Assembly (NCBI GenBank): GCA_028223755.1
Contig: JAOIUY010000004.1
Span: 62,001-126,000 of the forward strand
Source of the DNA: Pseudomonadales bacterium
GTDB taxonomy: Bacteria > Pseudomonadota > Gammaproteobacteria > Pseudomonadales > UBA7434
DNA: 64,000 nucleotides
Direction of reading: 5' to 3'
Below are positions 33,925 to 43,590 of this stretch, one piece after another (the stretch's first letter is position 1; each line of letters begins with the position of its first letter). The position numbers were made by a program, and so were the translations under genes. The notes beneath the pieces were generated by a model. It was given only the letters and a program-made list of their open reading frames with translations, was not told where the DNA came from and searched no databases.

Positions 33925-34557
33925 ATGTCATTCATACTTGATGCAATAAAAAAATCTGAAAATGAACGGCAGCGAAGTAAGCAGCCTGACGTGCACAGCT
34001 TGCAAGATAGTGCTCCTCAAATTAAAGCTGAGGCAAGTACGGCTAGCCGCTTAGTTTTATTAGTGGTTGCGATTTCTATTATCGTTGTCGCATCTTGGTG
34101 GTTGTGGCTGCAGGTTGGTCCGCAGATATCAACTCGTCTGGCGGCATGGTTGCAGAATACTGAAGCAGTGGATAAAACGCCTGCTGAGGCTCAGTCATTA
34201 AGTCAGGAGCCGGCTTACAACGATTCGGCCTACAATTCGGCCTATAATGAGTCAGGCTATAAAGGATCTAGTAATAAAATTAGTTATACAGCCGATAGTG
34301 AGTTACCACCCAATAATCAAATTAAAGAACTTTGGGAGCAGCCTGCTGATTATCAATCGACAATTCCCGAGTTAGATTTTTCTTTTCACGTTTTTAGTGA
34401 TGATCCTAAAGAGCGGATGATTATCATTAATGGTCGACGAATGCGAGAAGGGCAAGTGGTCTCTCGTGGTTTAACCTTACGCGTTATTACAGAGACCGGA
34501 GTCATTCTTCATTACGGTGAACGATTCTTTCATGTTGATGTGATCGAAAAATGGTAA
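33925..34557 (+). CDS. gspB: General secretion pathway protein GspB
   Basis: The 210-residue protein opens with SFILDAIKKSENERQR, the GspB signature. A transmembrane helix at about residues 44-64 and a Pro/Ala/Ser/Tyr-rich linker with repeated AYN-S units follow. A small C-terminal domain reads DFSFHVFSDDPKERMIIINGRRMREGQ, then ILHYGERFFHVDV. It works with GspA in secretin assembly. Lying directly after gspA, it closes the locus. Confidence 0.92.
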   Translation: MSFILDAIKKSENERQRSKQPDVHSLQDSAPQIKAEASTASRLVLLVVAISIIVVASWWLWLQVGPQISTRLAAWLQNTEAVDKTPAEAQSLSQEPAYNDSAYNSAYNESGYKGSSNKISYTADSELPPNNQIKELWEQPADYQSTIPELDFSFHVFSDDPKERMIIINGRRMREGQVVSRGLTLRVITETGVILHYGERFFHVDVIEKW

Positions 34558-34591
34558 TGCTTCTTTTCAAAAATGACTGCATTCGATACTG

Positions 34592-37474
34592 ATGAAAAAT
34601 TCTATTCATCGCTTGGTCGAGCCGGATGTTGCCAGTCAATTAGCGTCAGCGTTAGACCGTAACGCAACTTTCTTAACTCCTAATACACGTCTTGCTGCCT
34701 ACTTACGTGAGGTGCTTGACGCGATAATGCTTGATCGTCAGATGAAAGATCAATCTGTTTGGCGGACACCAGAAATTATTCCTTTTGATGCTTGGACAAC
34801 CTCAAAGTGGAATGAGGCTATGCTAGCTGGCAAGCTAGCTCCAAAGCTGATTTCAACCGCAGGCCAAGACGCGCTTTACTGGGAGCAAGCCCTAGATAAA
34901 TCTCCTATCGCCCAAACTTTAATGTCGCCATCGGCAGCAGCAACACAAGCTCAACAAGGTTATCAGTTATTAAGACAAAGCCTAGTTGATATCGATCAAC
35001 ATGCGTTCGACTTTAATAGTGCAGTCGATAGTCGAGCTTTTTTTGATTGGTTCAAACACTATCGTTCGATTGTTCAGGGCAGTCAGCATATTTCCTTAGT
35101 TGATGCGCAGTCACAATTGCTATCAATAACTGCACATACAGTCAGTCAGCGTCTCGTGGTTTTGGTGGGCTTTGAATCCCCAACGCCATTACAGCAGGCA
35201 GTAGTCGATAATTATATTGGTGGTCAGGGCGATGTAGAAAAAATCAATTTATCGCTGAATTGCCAGAGCATTCAATTTAATGGCTGTAGAGATTTTGTCG
35301 AAGAGGTAAAAGCTGCGGCTGTTTGGTCGAAATCATTGCAGAATAAAAATAGTGATGCACGTATCGCTGTCGTTATTCAAAATCTTTCTCAAAACCGCAT
35401 GCTGGTTGAGAGAGTTTTTTTAGAGGCCTTTGAACCGAACAGTGCCATCTCAACATCACCATCTTTGCAGAGTGGTTTTAATATTTCAGCAGGTATTCCT
35501 TTATCTGAAGCGAGTGTTACTAAAGTAGGCTTATCGGTGATCGATGCAATAAGTCGACCGCTTGCTTTAGAGCAATGGGTGTCATTATTAAACTCTCCCT
35601 TTATTGGTGACGACCAGCAAGATGTTATCTTGCGGCGTAGCCTAATTGCTAAAGCACACGATGCTGGCGAAAAAGAATATACCTTATTGCAAATGAGTCG
35701 TTTGTTAAGCTGGCGGTCCGTCGCAGGTGATGCTGCTGTTGAGCTTGAGTCATTTGATGATAAGCCTTCATTGGCATCGGGGTTGCTTGCTGCGGCACAA
35801 TTTTTTATCAGTTGGCAAGGTGGCCGCGGTAAAAAGCAATCCAAGCGTGAGCTGCCTTCACATTGGTTGCCAGTACTGCGAAAAATACTCACATTTTTTA
35901 TCTGGCCAGGTAATCGAACGTTAAACAGCGATGAGTATCAGCAGTTAACACGGTTTGAATTGCAGTGTGAGAGCTTTGCTAGTTTTGATTCTGTCGTTGG
36001 CAAGGTTTCATTAGCCACTGCCTCTCAACTATTTAGACGGCATTGTCAGCAGCAAGTGTTTCATCGAGAGACAGTTAAAGATCCCGATGCCCCAAACCAT
36101 GTGCAAGTGTTAGGTTCGCTTGAAGCTAGCGGGCAGACCTTTGATCATTTGTGGTTGGTTGGCTTGTCCGAGCGGCAGTGGCCTCTAATGCCACAGGCGC
36201 ACCCTTTGATTCCTCGCTCGTTACAGATTGACTATGCATTGCCTTCATCGTCAGTTGAGCGTGAGTTTGAATATGCCAAACGATTAACGACATCGTACTT
36301 ATCTAGCGCGATTGATATTGTGGTGAGTTATCCCGTATCAGTAGATGATATTACTAGCCATATTTCACCCTTAGTTGATGGTATAGCTACTGAATTGACG
36401 GAAGGTTCTAACGTTACGCTTACACACGATGTGCTGGCACCTAAAGTCGAAGATAATCCCGAGCTAGATAGTTCAGATGCAATTGAAACCATTGCTGATC
36501 ACTATGGAATGCCTCTTGAGGTATGTGCCGAAGATCAAGTCTTAGCGGGTGGGTCGGCAATGCTTAAAGACTATAACGTCAACCCATTAAAAACGTATAT
36601 CAAATGGCGTTTGGGTGTTAGGCCTCTAGGAGAAACGGTTTTAGGCGTTTCTGCGCTAGAGCGGGGTAATGCAATACATGCGGCATTAGAAACTATATGG
36701 CAGGCTTTAGGTGGATCAGCAGCATTGCAAGATTGCACCGCTGAGCAAATTGGTCAGTTAGTAAATGATGCGGCTGAGAGTGCTCTTAATGATATCTTCG
36801 CTCGTCGGTTTGTACCGCTATCACCTCGATTACGCAGCTTAGAGAAACAACGTCTGCAGACAACACTCGTGTCTTGGTTGAAGCTTGAGGCAAATAGACC
36901 TGGTTTTATTATCGATTCATTAGAGCGGGCTTTGGTGTTCACTATTGCTGGTCAAACACTGCAATTAAGAATTGATAGAATTGATCGCTTAGAGGATGGG
37001 CAGTTAATTTTAATTGATTATAAAAGCGGTGCGACTAAACCGGCGGGTTGGCTTGATGCCGATGTGACTGAGCCGCAATTACCACTTTATGTCTGTGCAA
37101 TGAATAACGATGCTGAAAAAGCTAGCCAGCCAATGGCAATTGCTTTTGCGCGTTTAAAAGCTGGAGACTTGGCCTATGAAGGTATTGCTTCGGATGAATC
37201 TTTGGCGTTGGATATTGAGGGTGTTAAAGATTTAACGGCCAAGCGCAATCATGATCATGTCGATTGGTCTGCCTTGGCAGAACATTGGCAGCATCGTTTA
37301 ACGCTAGCTATTAATGAAATTGCATCCGGTAAAGCGGTTGTCGATGTGAGTGATCGACGTGCGGCTGATTTAGTCTACGAACCCATTATGCGATTAAATT
37401 GCTCAGATACTTGTGATCAGGTGTCAGTTAAAAAAACGCTGCATGCTGCAAACACAGAAGCGGGTGAGTCTTGA
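34592..37474 (+). CDS. AddB-like PD-(D/E)XK nuclease family protein
   Basis: The 960-residue protein has an N-terminal inactivated-helicase-like region (FLTPNTRLAAYLREV; LVGFESPTPLQQAVVD; VQVLGSLEASGQTFDHLWLVGLSERQWP) and a C-terminal RecB-type nuclease domain with GNAIHAALETIW and LILIDYKSGATKPAGW...QLPLYV, containing the Asp and Lys of the active site. This matches proteins annotated as 'probable DNA repair protein', related to AddB. It overlaps the next gene by 4 bp. No iron-sulfur cysteine cluster of classical AddB is evident. Confidence 0.82.
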   Translation: MKNSIHRLVEPDVASQLASALDRNATFLTPNTRLAAYLREVLDAIMLDRQMKDQSVWRTPEIIPFDAWTTSKWNEAMLAGKLAPKLISTAGQDALYWEQALDKSPIAQTLMSPSAAATQAQQGYQLLRQSLVDIDQHAFDFNSAVDSRAFFDWFKHYRSIVQGSQHISLVDAQSQLLSITAHTVSQRLVVLVGFESPTPLQQAVVDNYIGGQGDVEKINLSLNCQSIQFNGCRDFVEEVKAAAVWSKSLQNKNSDARIAVVIQNLSQNRMLVERVFLEAFEPNSAISTSPSLQSGFNISAGIPLSEASVTKVGLSVIDAISRPLALEQWVSLLNSPFIGDDQQDVILRRSLIAKAHDAGEKEYTLLQMSRLLSWRSVAGDAAVELESFDDKPSLASGLLAAAQFFISWQGGRGKKQSKRELPSHWLPVLRKILTFFIWPGNRTLNSDEYQQLTRFELQCESFASFDSVVGKVSLATASQLFRRHCQQQVFHRETVKDPDAPNHVQVLGSLEASGQTFDHLWLVGLSERQWPLMPQAHPLIPRSLQIDYALPSSSVEREFEYAKRLTTSYLSSAIDIVVSYPVSVDDITSHISPLVDGIATELTEGSNVTLTHDVLAPKVEDNPELDSSDAIETIADHYGMPLEVCAEDQVLAGGSAMLKDYNVNPLKTYIKWRLGVRPLGETVLGVSALERGNAIHAALETIWQALGGSAALQDCTAEQIGQLVNDAAESALNDIFARRFVPLSPRLRSLEKQRLQTTLVSWLKLEANRPGFIIDSLERALVFTIAGQTLQLRIDRIDRLEDGQLILIDYKSGATKPAGWLDADVTEPQLPLYVCAMNNDAEKASQPMAIAFARLKAGDLAYEGIASDESLALDIEGVKDLTAKRNHDHVDWSALAEHWQHRLTLAINEIASGKAVVDVSDRRAADLVYEPIMRLNCSDTCDQVSVKKTLHAANTEAGES

Positions 37475-40400
37475 GTCCTTCTTCGAATAAACCGATTATC
37501 GTCGATGCGTTAGCCAGAGAAGAAGCGTTAGATATAACGCATTCTATCTGTGTCACTGCGCCAGCTGGTTCGGGTAAAACCGAGTTGTTAACGCAACGTA
37601 TCTTAAAGTTACTTGCTGTTGTTGATCAGCCTGAACAAATACTCGCCATCACATTTACGCGTAAAGCTGCTGCCGAAATGCGAGAGCGCTTACTTGGTGC
37701 ATTACAGCTAGGGCTACAGGCTGATGAGCCGGAAGAAGAGCATAAGCGTCTTACTTGGCAATTAGCACGTGTTGTTTTAGAGAAAAACGCCAGCGAGCAA
37801 TGGAGTTTATTAGATAACACAGGTCGTTTGCGTTTACAAACTATTGATAGTCTTTGTCAAAATATCGCTTCTGATTTGCCTGTTATGAGCCAGTTGGGCG
37901 CAAAGCTAAAACCGGTCGATGATCCATCTTCGCTTTACCAGCAAGCAGTTGATGGTTTTTTTACAGGGCTCGATAGTCATTCAGAAATAAGCGAAGTATT
38001 AGGTCAGCTGTTATTGCATGTCGATAATAATGTTGATCGTCTTTATAAGCTGTTTATCCATATGTTGCCGTTGCGAGATCAATGGTTAAAACATGCGGCT
38101 GGATATCAAGATCACAAGGCGACACGTTTAGCATTAGAGCAAACGTTAACGCAATGGATTGAGCAGGAGTTGGACTCTGCAGCGCAGTTATTATCACGTT
38201 TCGAAAGCGATTTATGCGCGTGTGCTGATTTTGCCGGTAGCCAATTACAGTTAATGCCTGAAGAAAATGCAGCTTCAGCTATTGGCCAGCTCGCGGGTAT
38301 TTGCGCATTGCCTGAGGCTGATATAGAAGAAAAAAATAAGTGGTCAGCCGTTTTAGAATTGCTCTGTACCAAAGAGGGCGCGATACGTAAGCGCGTTGAT
38401 AAACGACAGGGCTTTCCCGCAAAATCAGCTACTAAAGATAAAGAGCAGCAAGCGATTTATGAGCAGCGTAAAAAAGCGATGCAAAGCCTGCTTGGTGAGG
38501 TTCGCGAAGTCCCTGAATTGGTTGCAGCTTTAGAAATTGTTTCTTCATTACCTTTTAAAGGCTATCAAGAAGAGCATTGGCAAATCCTTGAGCCTTTAAC
38601 AACCTGTCTTGTTCATCTTTATGTGCATCTAGGTCTAGTGTTTGGTCGTTCGGGTCAGTGCGACTATAACGAAATAACCGCATCGGCATTACGAGCGTTA
38701 ACTGGCTCATACTCTGATGATGAAGGTGCTGCTGTTCGCTATAAGTGGGACCAAAGTATTGAGCACATACTGGTTGATGAGTTTCAAGATACTGCAGTGT
38801 CACAATTTGATTTATTGAAAGCGCTAACCGCTGAGTGGCATCAAGACAATTTACATCGAGGTGGTCAACCAAGAACCTTGTTTGTGGTCGGCGATGGTAT
38901 GCAATCTATTTATGGGTTTCGTGCTGCAAAAGTCGGTCTGTTTCTTACTATAAAAGAATCAGGTATTGGTGATTTGCCTTTGCACCCCGTTGCGTTGGTG
39001 CAAAATTTTCGCTCGACACCTTCGGTTGTTGAATGGAATAACCGGCATTTTTTAGAGGCATTTCCAAGCACCGTCGATATTCCTAGAGGCGCTGTCCCTT
39101 ACGCTAAAGCTAAAAGTATTGGCGCTGATGAGCAATTAGATGACGATGCTTGTCGCTTGCTTATTAGTACTGATGAGCAGGGGCGCGAAACCGAGGCGCA
39201 GGCAATTGTTGATTCGATTATTGATGAGCAACAATCAAAGCCGCAAAATAGCATTGCCATATTAATCCGCTTTAGAACACACTTAGCTGACATTATTCCT
39301 GCGTTAAATGAGGCAGGCATCGAATGGCATGGGGTTGATTTAGATCCGTTACGTGGCCGTGAAGTCATTATGGATTGCTTGTCGTTAACGCGGGCATTAT
39401 GCAATCCAGCTGATGATATTGCTTGGCTAGCCGTTTTACGAGCACCTTGGTGCGGACTTTCACTGAATGACTTGCAGTGTTTGGTTGATTTTAATCAGAC
39501 CAGTACGAGTGAAGAAAAACGAATAAAGCCATCCCTCAACGCTTTGGTTAGCTATTTACTCAACAACGCTTCGCAATCCCAATCTTTGCCTGTCAGCTTA
39601 AGCCAAGAAGGGCAGCAGCGATTGGCTTGCTTGGCCAAAATATTTTCGGCGCTTTGGCAGCAGCGTCATCGAAAGACTTTGCGGCAGTGGATAGAAGCGG
39701 CTTGGTTACAACTACAAGGTCCGTATTTGGCATGCCAGAGTTTTGATGGTGATGATAGAGAATCGGTTGTCGCGTTTTTTGATTTGTTTGAAAAAATTGA
39801 GCAGGATTGTTTGGTCAATGGCAATGCTTTTAGTGTGACATTGTTAGAGCAAAGCCTAAAGCAGCTCTATACGCGTAGTGACCCTGAAAGTTCATTGGAT
39901 GCAAACACTGTACCTGCTGTGCAAATCATGACAATCCATAAGTCGAAAGGTCTTGAGTTTGATACGGTGATTATTCCTGGCTTGGATCGCGTTGGGCCGA
40001 GTGATGATAAGCCGCTACTCAGTTGGAATGAACATTTGTCTGACGATGGCAGTGCCGGTTTAGTGTTATGTCCGCTAGATGCTGTTGGCCTTATGGTGGG
40101 TGGCAGCTCTTCAGCTGCAAGCGATAAAAATAGCAGCGATTTATATCAGTTCTTGCGTGCTGAAAATAAGCGTGCTTCTTTGTTTGAGTCGACACGCTTG
40201 CTTTATGTTGCGGCTACTCGTGCAAAATCAAAGCTGTTTCTGTTGGCTAACATGGCGAAGAATGACAAGGATGAATTGAAAGCGCCGACGGCTAATGCTT
40301 TGCTTGCTCGTTTATGGAACACATTAGCTGATGAAGCTGTTTTGCTCTCAGCTTCTGTTTCTCATAATGATAAGCCATTAAGCGACGATAATGATTCCGC

Positions 40401-41121
40401 TCACTATGAAGATATTGATCAGCCAGCTTATCCATTGTTAAAGCGTTTAAGCTTGGCTGCAATTAATTCATCATTAGCTATTCATAGTGAAGACTTAACT
40501 GATTTAGATGCCAGTGATTTACCTGTCGCAGAGAAAGAAGAATCTATACCTGCTAAGGCGCCATCAATTATTGGTACTTGTGTTCACGAAATTTTTGAGC
40601 AGATGGCTCAGCCAGATTTTAAGTTGTGGTCTGACGATGATACTCAGTTGCAACAGGCGATTTGGTCCTGCCGATTAATCCAACTTGGCATTCATTATGA
40701 TCTGCTCGATGAGGCGTTAGAGAAGGTGACAATGGCTATTCAGTCAGTTTTGAATAGTACTATTGGCCAGTGGGTATTTAGTACGTCTTATCGATCGGCG
40801 AATAATGAGTGGGCACTTTCTTATTTATCCCAAGAGACCGATGCTTCGCTTTATCGCTATGTGATTGATCGAAGCTTTATTGATAATAATAATGTTCGCT
40901 GGATTATCGATTATAAAATATCAACGCCAGCTAAGGATGTGGATAGCGAAGATTTTATTGCTCAGCAAAAGCAGGTTTATTCCTCACAGCTTTCTAATTA
41001 TAGAGCTGCAGTCACTCAGTTTGACCAATTATCGGGTGAGTCAATAACGGCGACAAAGTGTGCTTTATATTTCCCGCTTATGGATAGACTCGTTGAGCTT
41101 GATGATCTTGATAACGTCTAG
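37471..41121 (+). CDS. AddA-like UvrD/RecB-family helicase-nuclease
   Basis: The 1216-residue superfamily 1 helicase has Walker A APAGSGKTELLTQR, motif II ILVDEFQDTAVSQ, motif III VVGDGMQSIYGFRAA, motif IV QNFRS, motif V IHKSKGLEFDTVIIPGLDR and motif VI RLLYVAATRAK. The C-terminal nuclease part keeps GTCVHEIFEQM and WIIDYKIS. It starts at TTG within the preceding stop (TTGA overlap), so both proteins are probably made together as an AddAB-like recombination nuclease. RecBCD genes are not in the window. Confidence 0.87.
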   Translation: MSPSSNKPIIVDALAREEALDITHSICVTAPAGSGKTELLTQRILKLLAVVDQPEQILAITFTRKAAAEMRERLLGALQLGLQADEPEEEHKRLTWQLARVVLEKNASEQWSLLDNTGRLRLQTIDSLCQNIASDLPVMSQLGAKLKPVDDPSSLYQQAVDGFFTGLDSHSEISEVLGQLLLHVDNNVDRLYKLFIHMLPLRDQWLKHAAGYQDHKATRLALEQTLTQWIEQELDSAAQLLSRFESDLCACADFAGSQLQLMPEENAASAIGQLAGICALPEADIEEKNKWSAVLELLCTKEGAIRKRVDKRQGFPAKSATKDKEQQAIYEQRKKAMQSLLGEVREVPELVAALEIVSSLPFKGYQEEHWQILEPLTTCLVHLYVHLGLVFGRSGQCDYNEITASALRALTGSYSDDEGAAVRYKWDQSIEHILVDEFQDTAVSQFDLLKALTAEWHQDNLHRGGQPRTLFVVGDGMQSIYGFRAAKVGLFLTIKESGIGDLPLHPVALVQNFRSTPSVVEWNNRHFLEAFPSTVDIPRGAVPYAKAKSIGADEQLDDDACRLLISTDEQGRETEAQAIVDSIIDEQQSKPQNSIAILIRFRTHLADIIPALNEAGIEWHGVDLDPLRGREVIMDCLSLTRALCNPADDIAWLAVLRAPWCGLSLNDLQCLVDFNQTSTSEEKRIKPSLNALVSYLLNNASQSQSLPVSLSQEGQQRLACLAKIFSALWQQRHRKTLRQWIEAAWLQLQGPYLACQSFDGDDRESVVAFFDLFEKIEQDCLVNGNAFSVTLLEQSLKQLYTRSDPESSLDANTVPAVQIMTIHKSKGLEFDTVIIPGLDRVGPSDDKPLLSWNEHLSDDGSAGLVLCPLDAVGLMVGGSSSAASDKNSSDLYQFLRAENKRASLFESTRLLYVAATRAKSKLFLLANMAKNDKDELKAPTANALLARLWNTLADEAVLLSASVSHNDKPLSDDNDSAHYEDIDQPAYPLLKRLSLAAINSSLAIHSEDLTDLDASDLPVAEKEESIPAKAPSIIGTCVHEIFEQMAQPDFKLWSDDDTQLQQAIWSCRLIQLGIHYDLLDEALEKVTMAIQSVLNSTIGQWVFSTSYRSANNEWALSYLSQETDASLYRYVIDRSFIDNNNVRWIIDYKISTPAKDVDSEDFIAQQKQVYSSQLSNYRAAVTQFDQLSGESITATKCALYFPLMDRLVELDDLDNV

Positions 41122-41141
41122 CTCTTTAAAGATAACAGTAC

Positions 41142-42383
41142 TTAAACTTTAGTTGCCGTGATTACGACAAATTTTTTGTTCGTAAGCACTATTTTATAAT
41201 TATTAAATATCTTTTTTATTTGATGTTGATATTTCAAATGTCGATTTGCAACCACCCATAGCTGACCTTTAGCTTGTAATGCTGCATGGCTTTGCTGAAA
41301 CATTCGGTTGGCTATATAGGTATCCATCGCTGTGCCAATATGGAATGGCGGATTGCAAATTATCCAGTCATAACAAGTCTTATTGCCATTCTCATTGGTT
41401 TTTTTAATGCAGTCCTGAGCGTAAAACGATGGCGATATATCTTTTTTGTCTGCGTCGCTAATAATGTTCTTATAGTTTTCTTTACTGGCAGCAATGGCCA
41501 TATAAGATTCATCAATAAAGTCGATGCTTCTTCGCCGATTCCGCTGTTGGCTCTCATTCGTTAATTGGGCCATAGCATACAAACCCAAAACGCCATTGCC
41601 GCAGGCAAGGTCGGCGACTTTCTCTGCGTCGGGCAGTGTGTTTTCGTCAATCGCCTGTAGCATGGCGCGAGCGCCTAAATCCAATCGATCACGTGAGAAA
41701 CCATTGGCATAACTGGTTAATTCAGCATTAAGCGGCTCTGCAAAATAGCGAGTAGGGAGTAATGACACATCTGCAGTATGGTTGTTGGAGTCGACCTTGC
41801 AAAAAATAAGTCGTGCTTTTTTAGTCGCGCGTGAAGTTGTCGTTTCACCGATTTTTTTTTCAAATAATGCTAGCGTTGAGTTATGAATATTTTTTGTCAT
41901 TCCGCCAGTAATAATAAGCGTATCGCTATCGACATGTGGGATTAGTGAAATGAGTTGCTGCTCAAGGAGTGATAGGGTTTTCGGTATCTTGATGATGACT
42001 ACTGAGTAAATGCCACTTAGCTTCTCTGTACTCGCTATGCAAGTTAATACGGTTTTCTCCTTTTGATCAGCATCTGTGTTTTGATTAAGATTGAATTGTG
42101 ATGCACTATGAGAGATAACTGAGTCACTCCAGCTATCAGGCTTATAAGCGTTGAATGTTGTTGCGAGTGCGCCGAATTGGTCATTGATAAGCAGCATGCG
42201 AAGAGTATTATTTTTGCGTTGCTCTAAAGCCTCTTGGTGATTGCTGGCCAAGGTATCTATTAAAAGTTCATCGGCGGCATCCCAGCCTTGTAATGTTTCG
42301 CTCTTTCTTAGTGGTAGCCGCTGGATCCGAAATGAACCCAGTGCTGTTTTTAGAGTGGTTTTAGCTTGTGTTAATTGACTCAA
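41142..42383 (-). CDS. rlmG: 23S rRNA (guanine-N2)-methyltransferase RlmG
   Basis: The 413-residue protein has two methyltransferase-like domains. The N-terminal one contains QGWDAADELLIDTLA, VVIIKIPKTLSLLEQQLISLIPHVDSDTLIITGGMTKNIHNSTLALFEKKIGETTTSRATKKARLI, which parallels E. coli RlmG. The C-terminal one contains VADLACGNGVLGLYAM (SAM motif I) and WIICNPPFHIG (catalytic NPPF). It methylates G1835 of 23S rRNA in E. coli. It is somewhat longer than E. coli's. The gene is convergent with the AddA-like gene, 20 bp apart. Confidence 0.92.
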   Translation of the reverse strand: MSQLTQAKTTLKTALGSFRIQRLPLRKSETLQGWDAADELLIDTLASNHQEALEQRKNNTLRMLLINDQFGALATTFNAYKPDSWSDSVISHSASQFNLNQNTDADQKEKTVLTCIASTEKLSGIYSVVIIKIPKTLSLLEQQLISLIPHVDSDTLIITGGMTKNIHNSTLALFEKKIGETTTSRATKKARLIFCKVDSNNHTADVSLLPTRYFAEPLNAELTSYANGFSRDRLDLGARAMLQAIDENTLPDAEKVADLACGNGVLGLYAMAQLTNESQQRNRRRSIDFIDESYMAIAASKENYKNIISDADKKDISPSFYAQDCIKKTNENGNKTCYDWIICNPPFHIGTAMDTYIANRMFQQSHAALQAKGQLWVVANRHLKYQHQIKKIFNNYKIVLTNKKFVVITATKV

Positions 42384-42393
42384 CTTATTTCGC

Positions 42394-42837
42394 TCAATTT
42401 AATTGTCCGTGTTCATCTGGATAATTGATATAAAGAACAATGGCAGAGGCCAGCCAAACACCGCAGGCCATGAAGAAGAGAAGACCGCCATCGGTATTAC
42501 CAGCTTCATCAATAATGCGATTGACACCCAGTGGCGTGACTAAATGAAAAAATATTGCCCCGGTCATAACGCTTAAGCTAAGTAGTGCGCCGAAGAAGCG
42601 CGACCTCGGGTAGATAATAAGTAATGCGGCGATAAGCTCGACGGTTCCGACTATGTAGCCGCCTTGAGTGGCAAATGTGTTGCCAACTGAATCTGGCAGA
42701 CCCATTGAGTGCATCCAGGCGCCGATCGTTGAAAATATGATCACAGTCTCTTCTGATCCACTAAATTTAAAAAACAATGATTGAATAAATACGAATACGA
42801 TAAAGCCAATAAGTGACCATTGCAGGTAGTTTTTCAT
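42394..42837 (-). CDS. DoxX family membrane protein
   Basis: The ORF is open from 42882, but ATG 42837 has an AGAGG ribosome-binding site at proper distance, giving 147 residues. Four hydrophobic segments (about residues 5-25, 57-77, 80-102, 115-137) and the pattern FKFSGSEETV, GGYIVGTVELIAALLIIYP and FHLVTPLGV are those of DoxX-like proteins. These are small integral membrane proteins of uncertain function. The gene is directly upstream of rlmG on the same strand (10 bp), so it probably shares its transcript. Confidence 0.8.
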   Translation of the reverse strand: MKNYLQWSLIGFIVFVFIQSLFFKFSGSEETVIIFSTIGAWMHSMGLPDSVGNTFATQGGYIVGTVELIAALLIIYPRSRFFGALLSLSVMTGAIFFHLVTPLGVNRIIDEAGNTDGGLLFFMACGVWLASAIVLYINYPDEHGQLN

Positions 42838-43080
42838 TGAATTAAACCTCTTTTGTCTCATTAGGATTTTTATTATGACCATCCAGAGTGATAATGAGTT
42901 TCATAATCCTACTATAACATGTCCATTGTATTAGGATGTTATAGACTTTTTACAGATATACTTATGCTTGATAATTGGAATTATTCATTGCTAACAGGGT
43001 CAGATTTGCCAGAAAAGTTCATAGGCTGATCATTTACAATATCTGCCAATCAGCACTCATTAAATGGGATGTAATTTACA

Positions 43081-43590
43081 TTGTTTAAACAAGAAAACTG
43101 TTTTTTACTTCAACGCTTTTCAAGTGTTATTGAAGGCTTAACTGATAGCCAATATGTATTAGCTGATCAGCCTTTATTTCAATCTTCGATTGGTGCCCAT
43201 GCTCGCCATGTGCTTGATCACTACCAGGCGTTTCTCGATGGTTTACAAAGTGAAAGTGGCCATATTGATTATGATGCCAGAGCAAGAGAGTCAGCGATTG
43301 AGACCGACCGAAACATTGCCATTGATAAGTTCACCACAATGATTGGTCATATAGAAAAGATAGATGACTATCAGCAAGTATTATCAGTGAGTATGGATGT
43401 TGGCCATCTCCATGCTAGCGAGATTATACCGCAGTCGTCGACAGTGGGTCGCGAGCTAACATTTTTGCATAGCCACACTATACATCACGAAGCACTGGTG
43501 AGTTTTATTCTTCGCGTCTTAAATGTGCCAACAACGATTGATGATATTGGCTTTGCGCCATCGACAATTAAGCACAAGGAAAATTTATAG
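43081..43590 (+). CDS. DinB-fold hypothetical protein
   Basis: The 169-residue protein starts at TTG with GGGAT upstream. It shows conserved histidines spaced as in the DinB/YfiT four-helix metal-binding fold: SSIGAHARHVLDHYQAF near residue 40 and HSHTIHHEALVSF near residue 135. The family includes thiol transferases and proteins of unknown role. It overlaps the following NRDE gene by one base, implying a shared transcript. I make no claim about its reaction. Confidence 0.7.
   Translation: MFKQENCFLLQRFSSVIEGLTDSQYVLADQPLFQSSIGAHARHVLDHYQAFLDGLQSESGHIDYDARARESAIETDRNIAIDKFTTMIGHIEKIDDYQQVLSVSMDVGHLHASEIIPQSSTVGRELTFLHSHTIHHEALVSFILRVLNVPTTIDDIGFAPSTIKHKENL

Noticed and set aside
35389-35892. 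Long minus-strand ORF inside the AddB-like gene
   Set aside because: Antisense shadow of a clearly coding frame, with no protein motifs.
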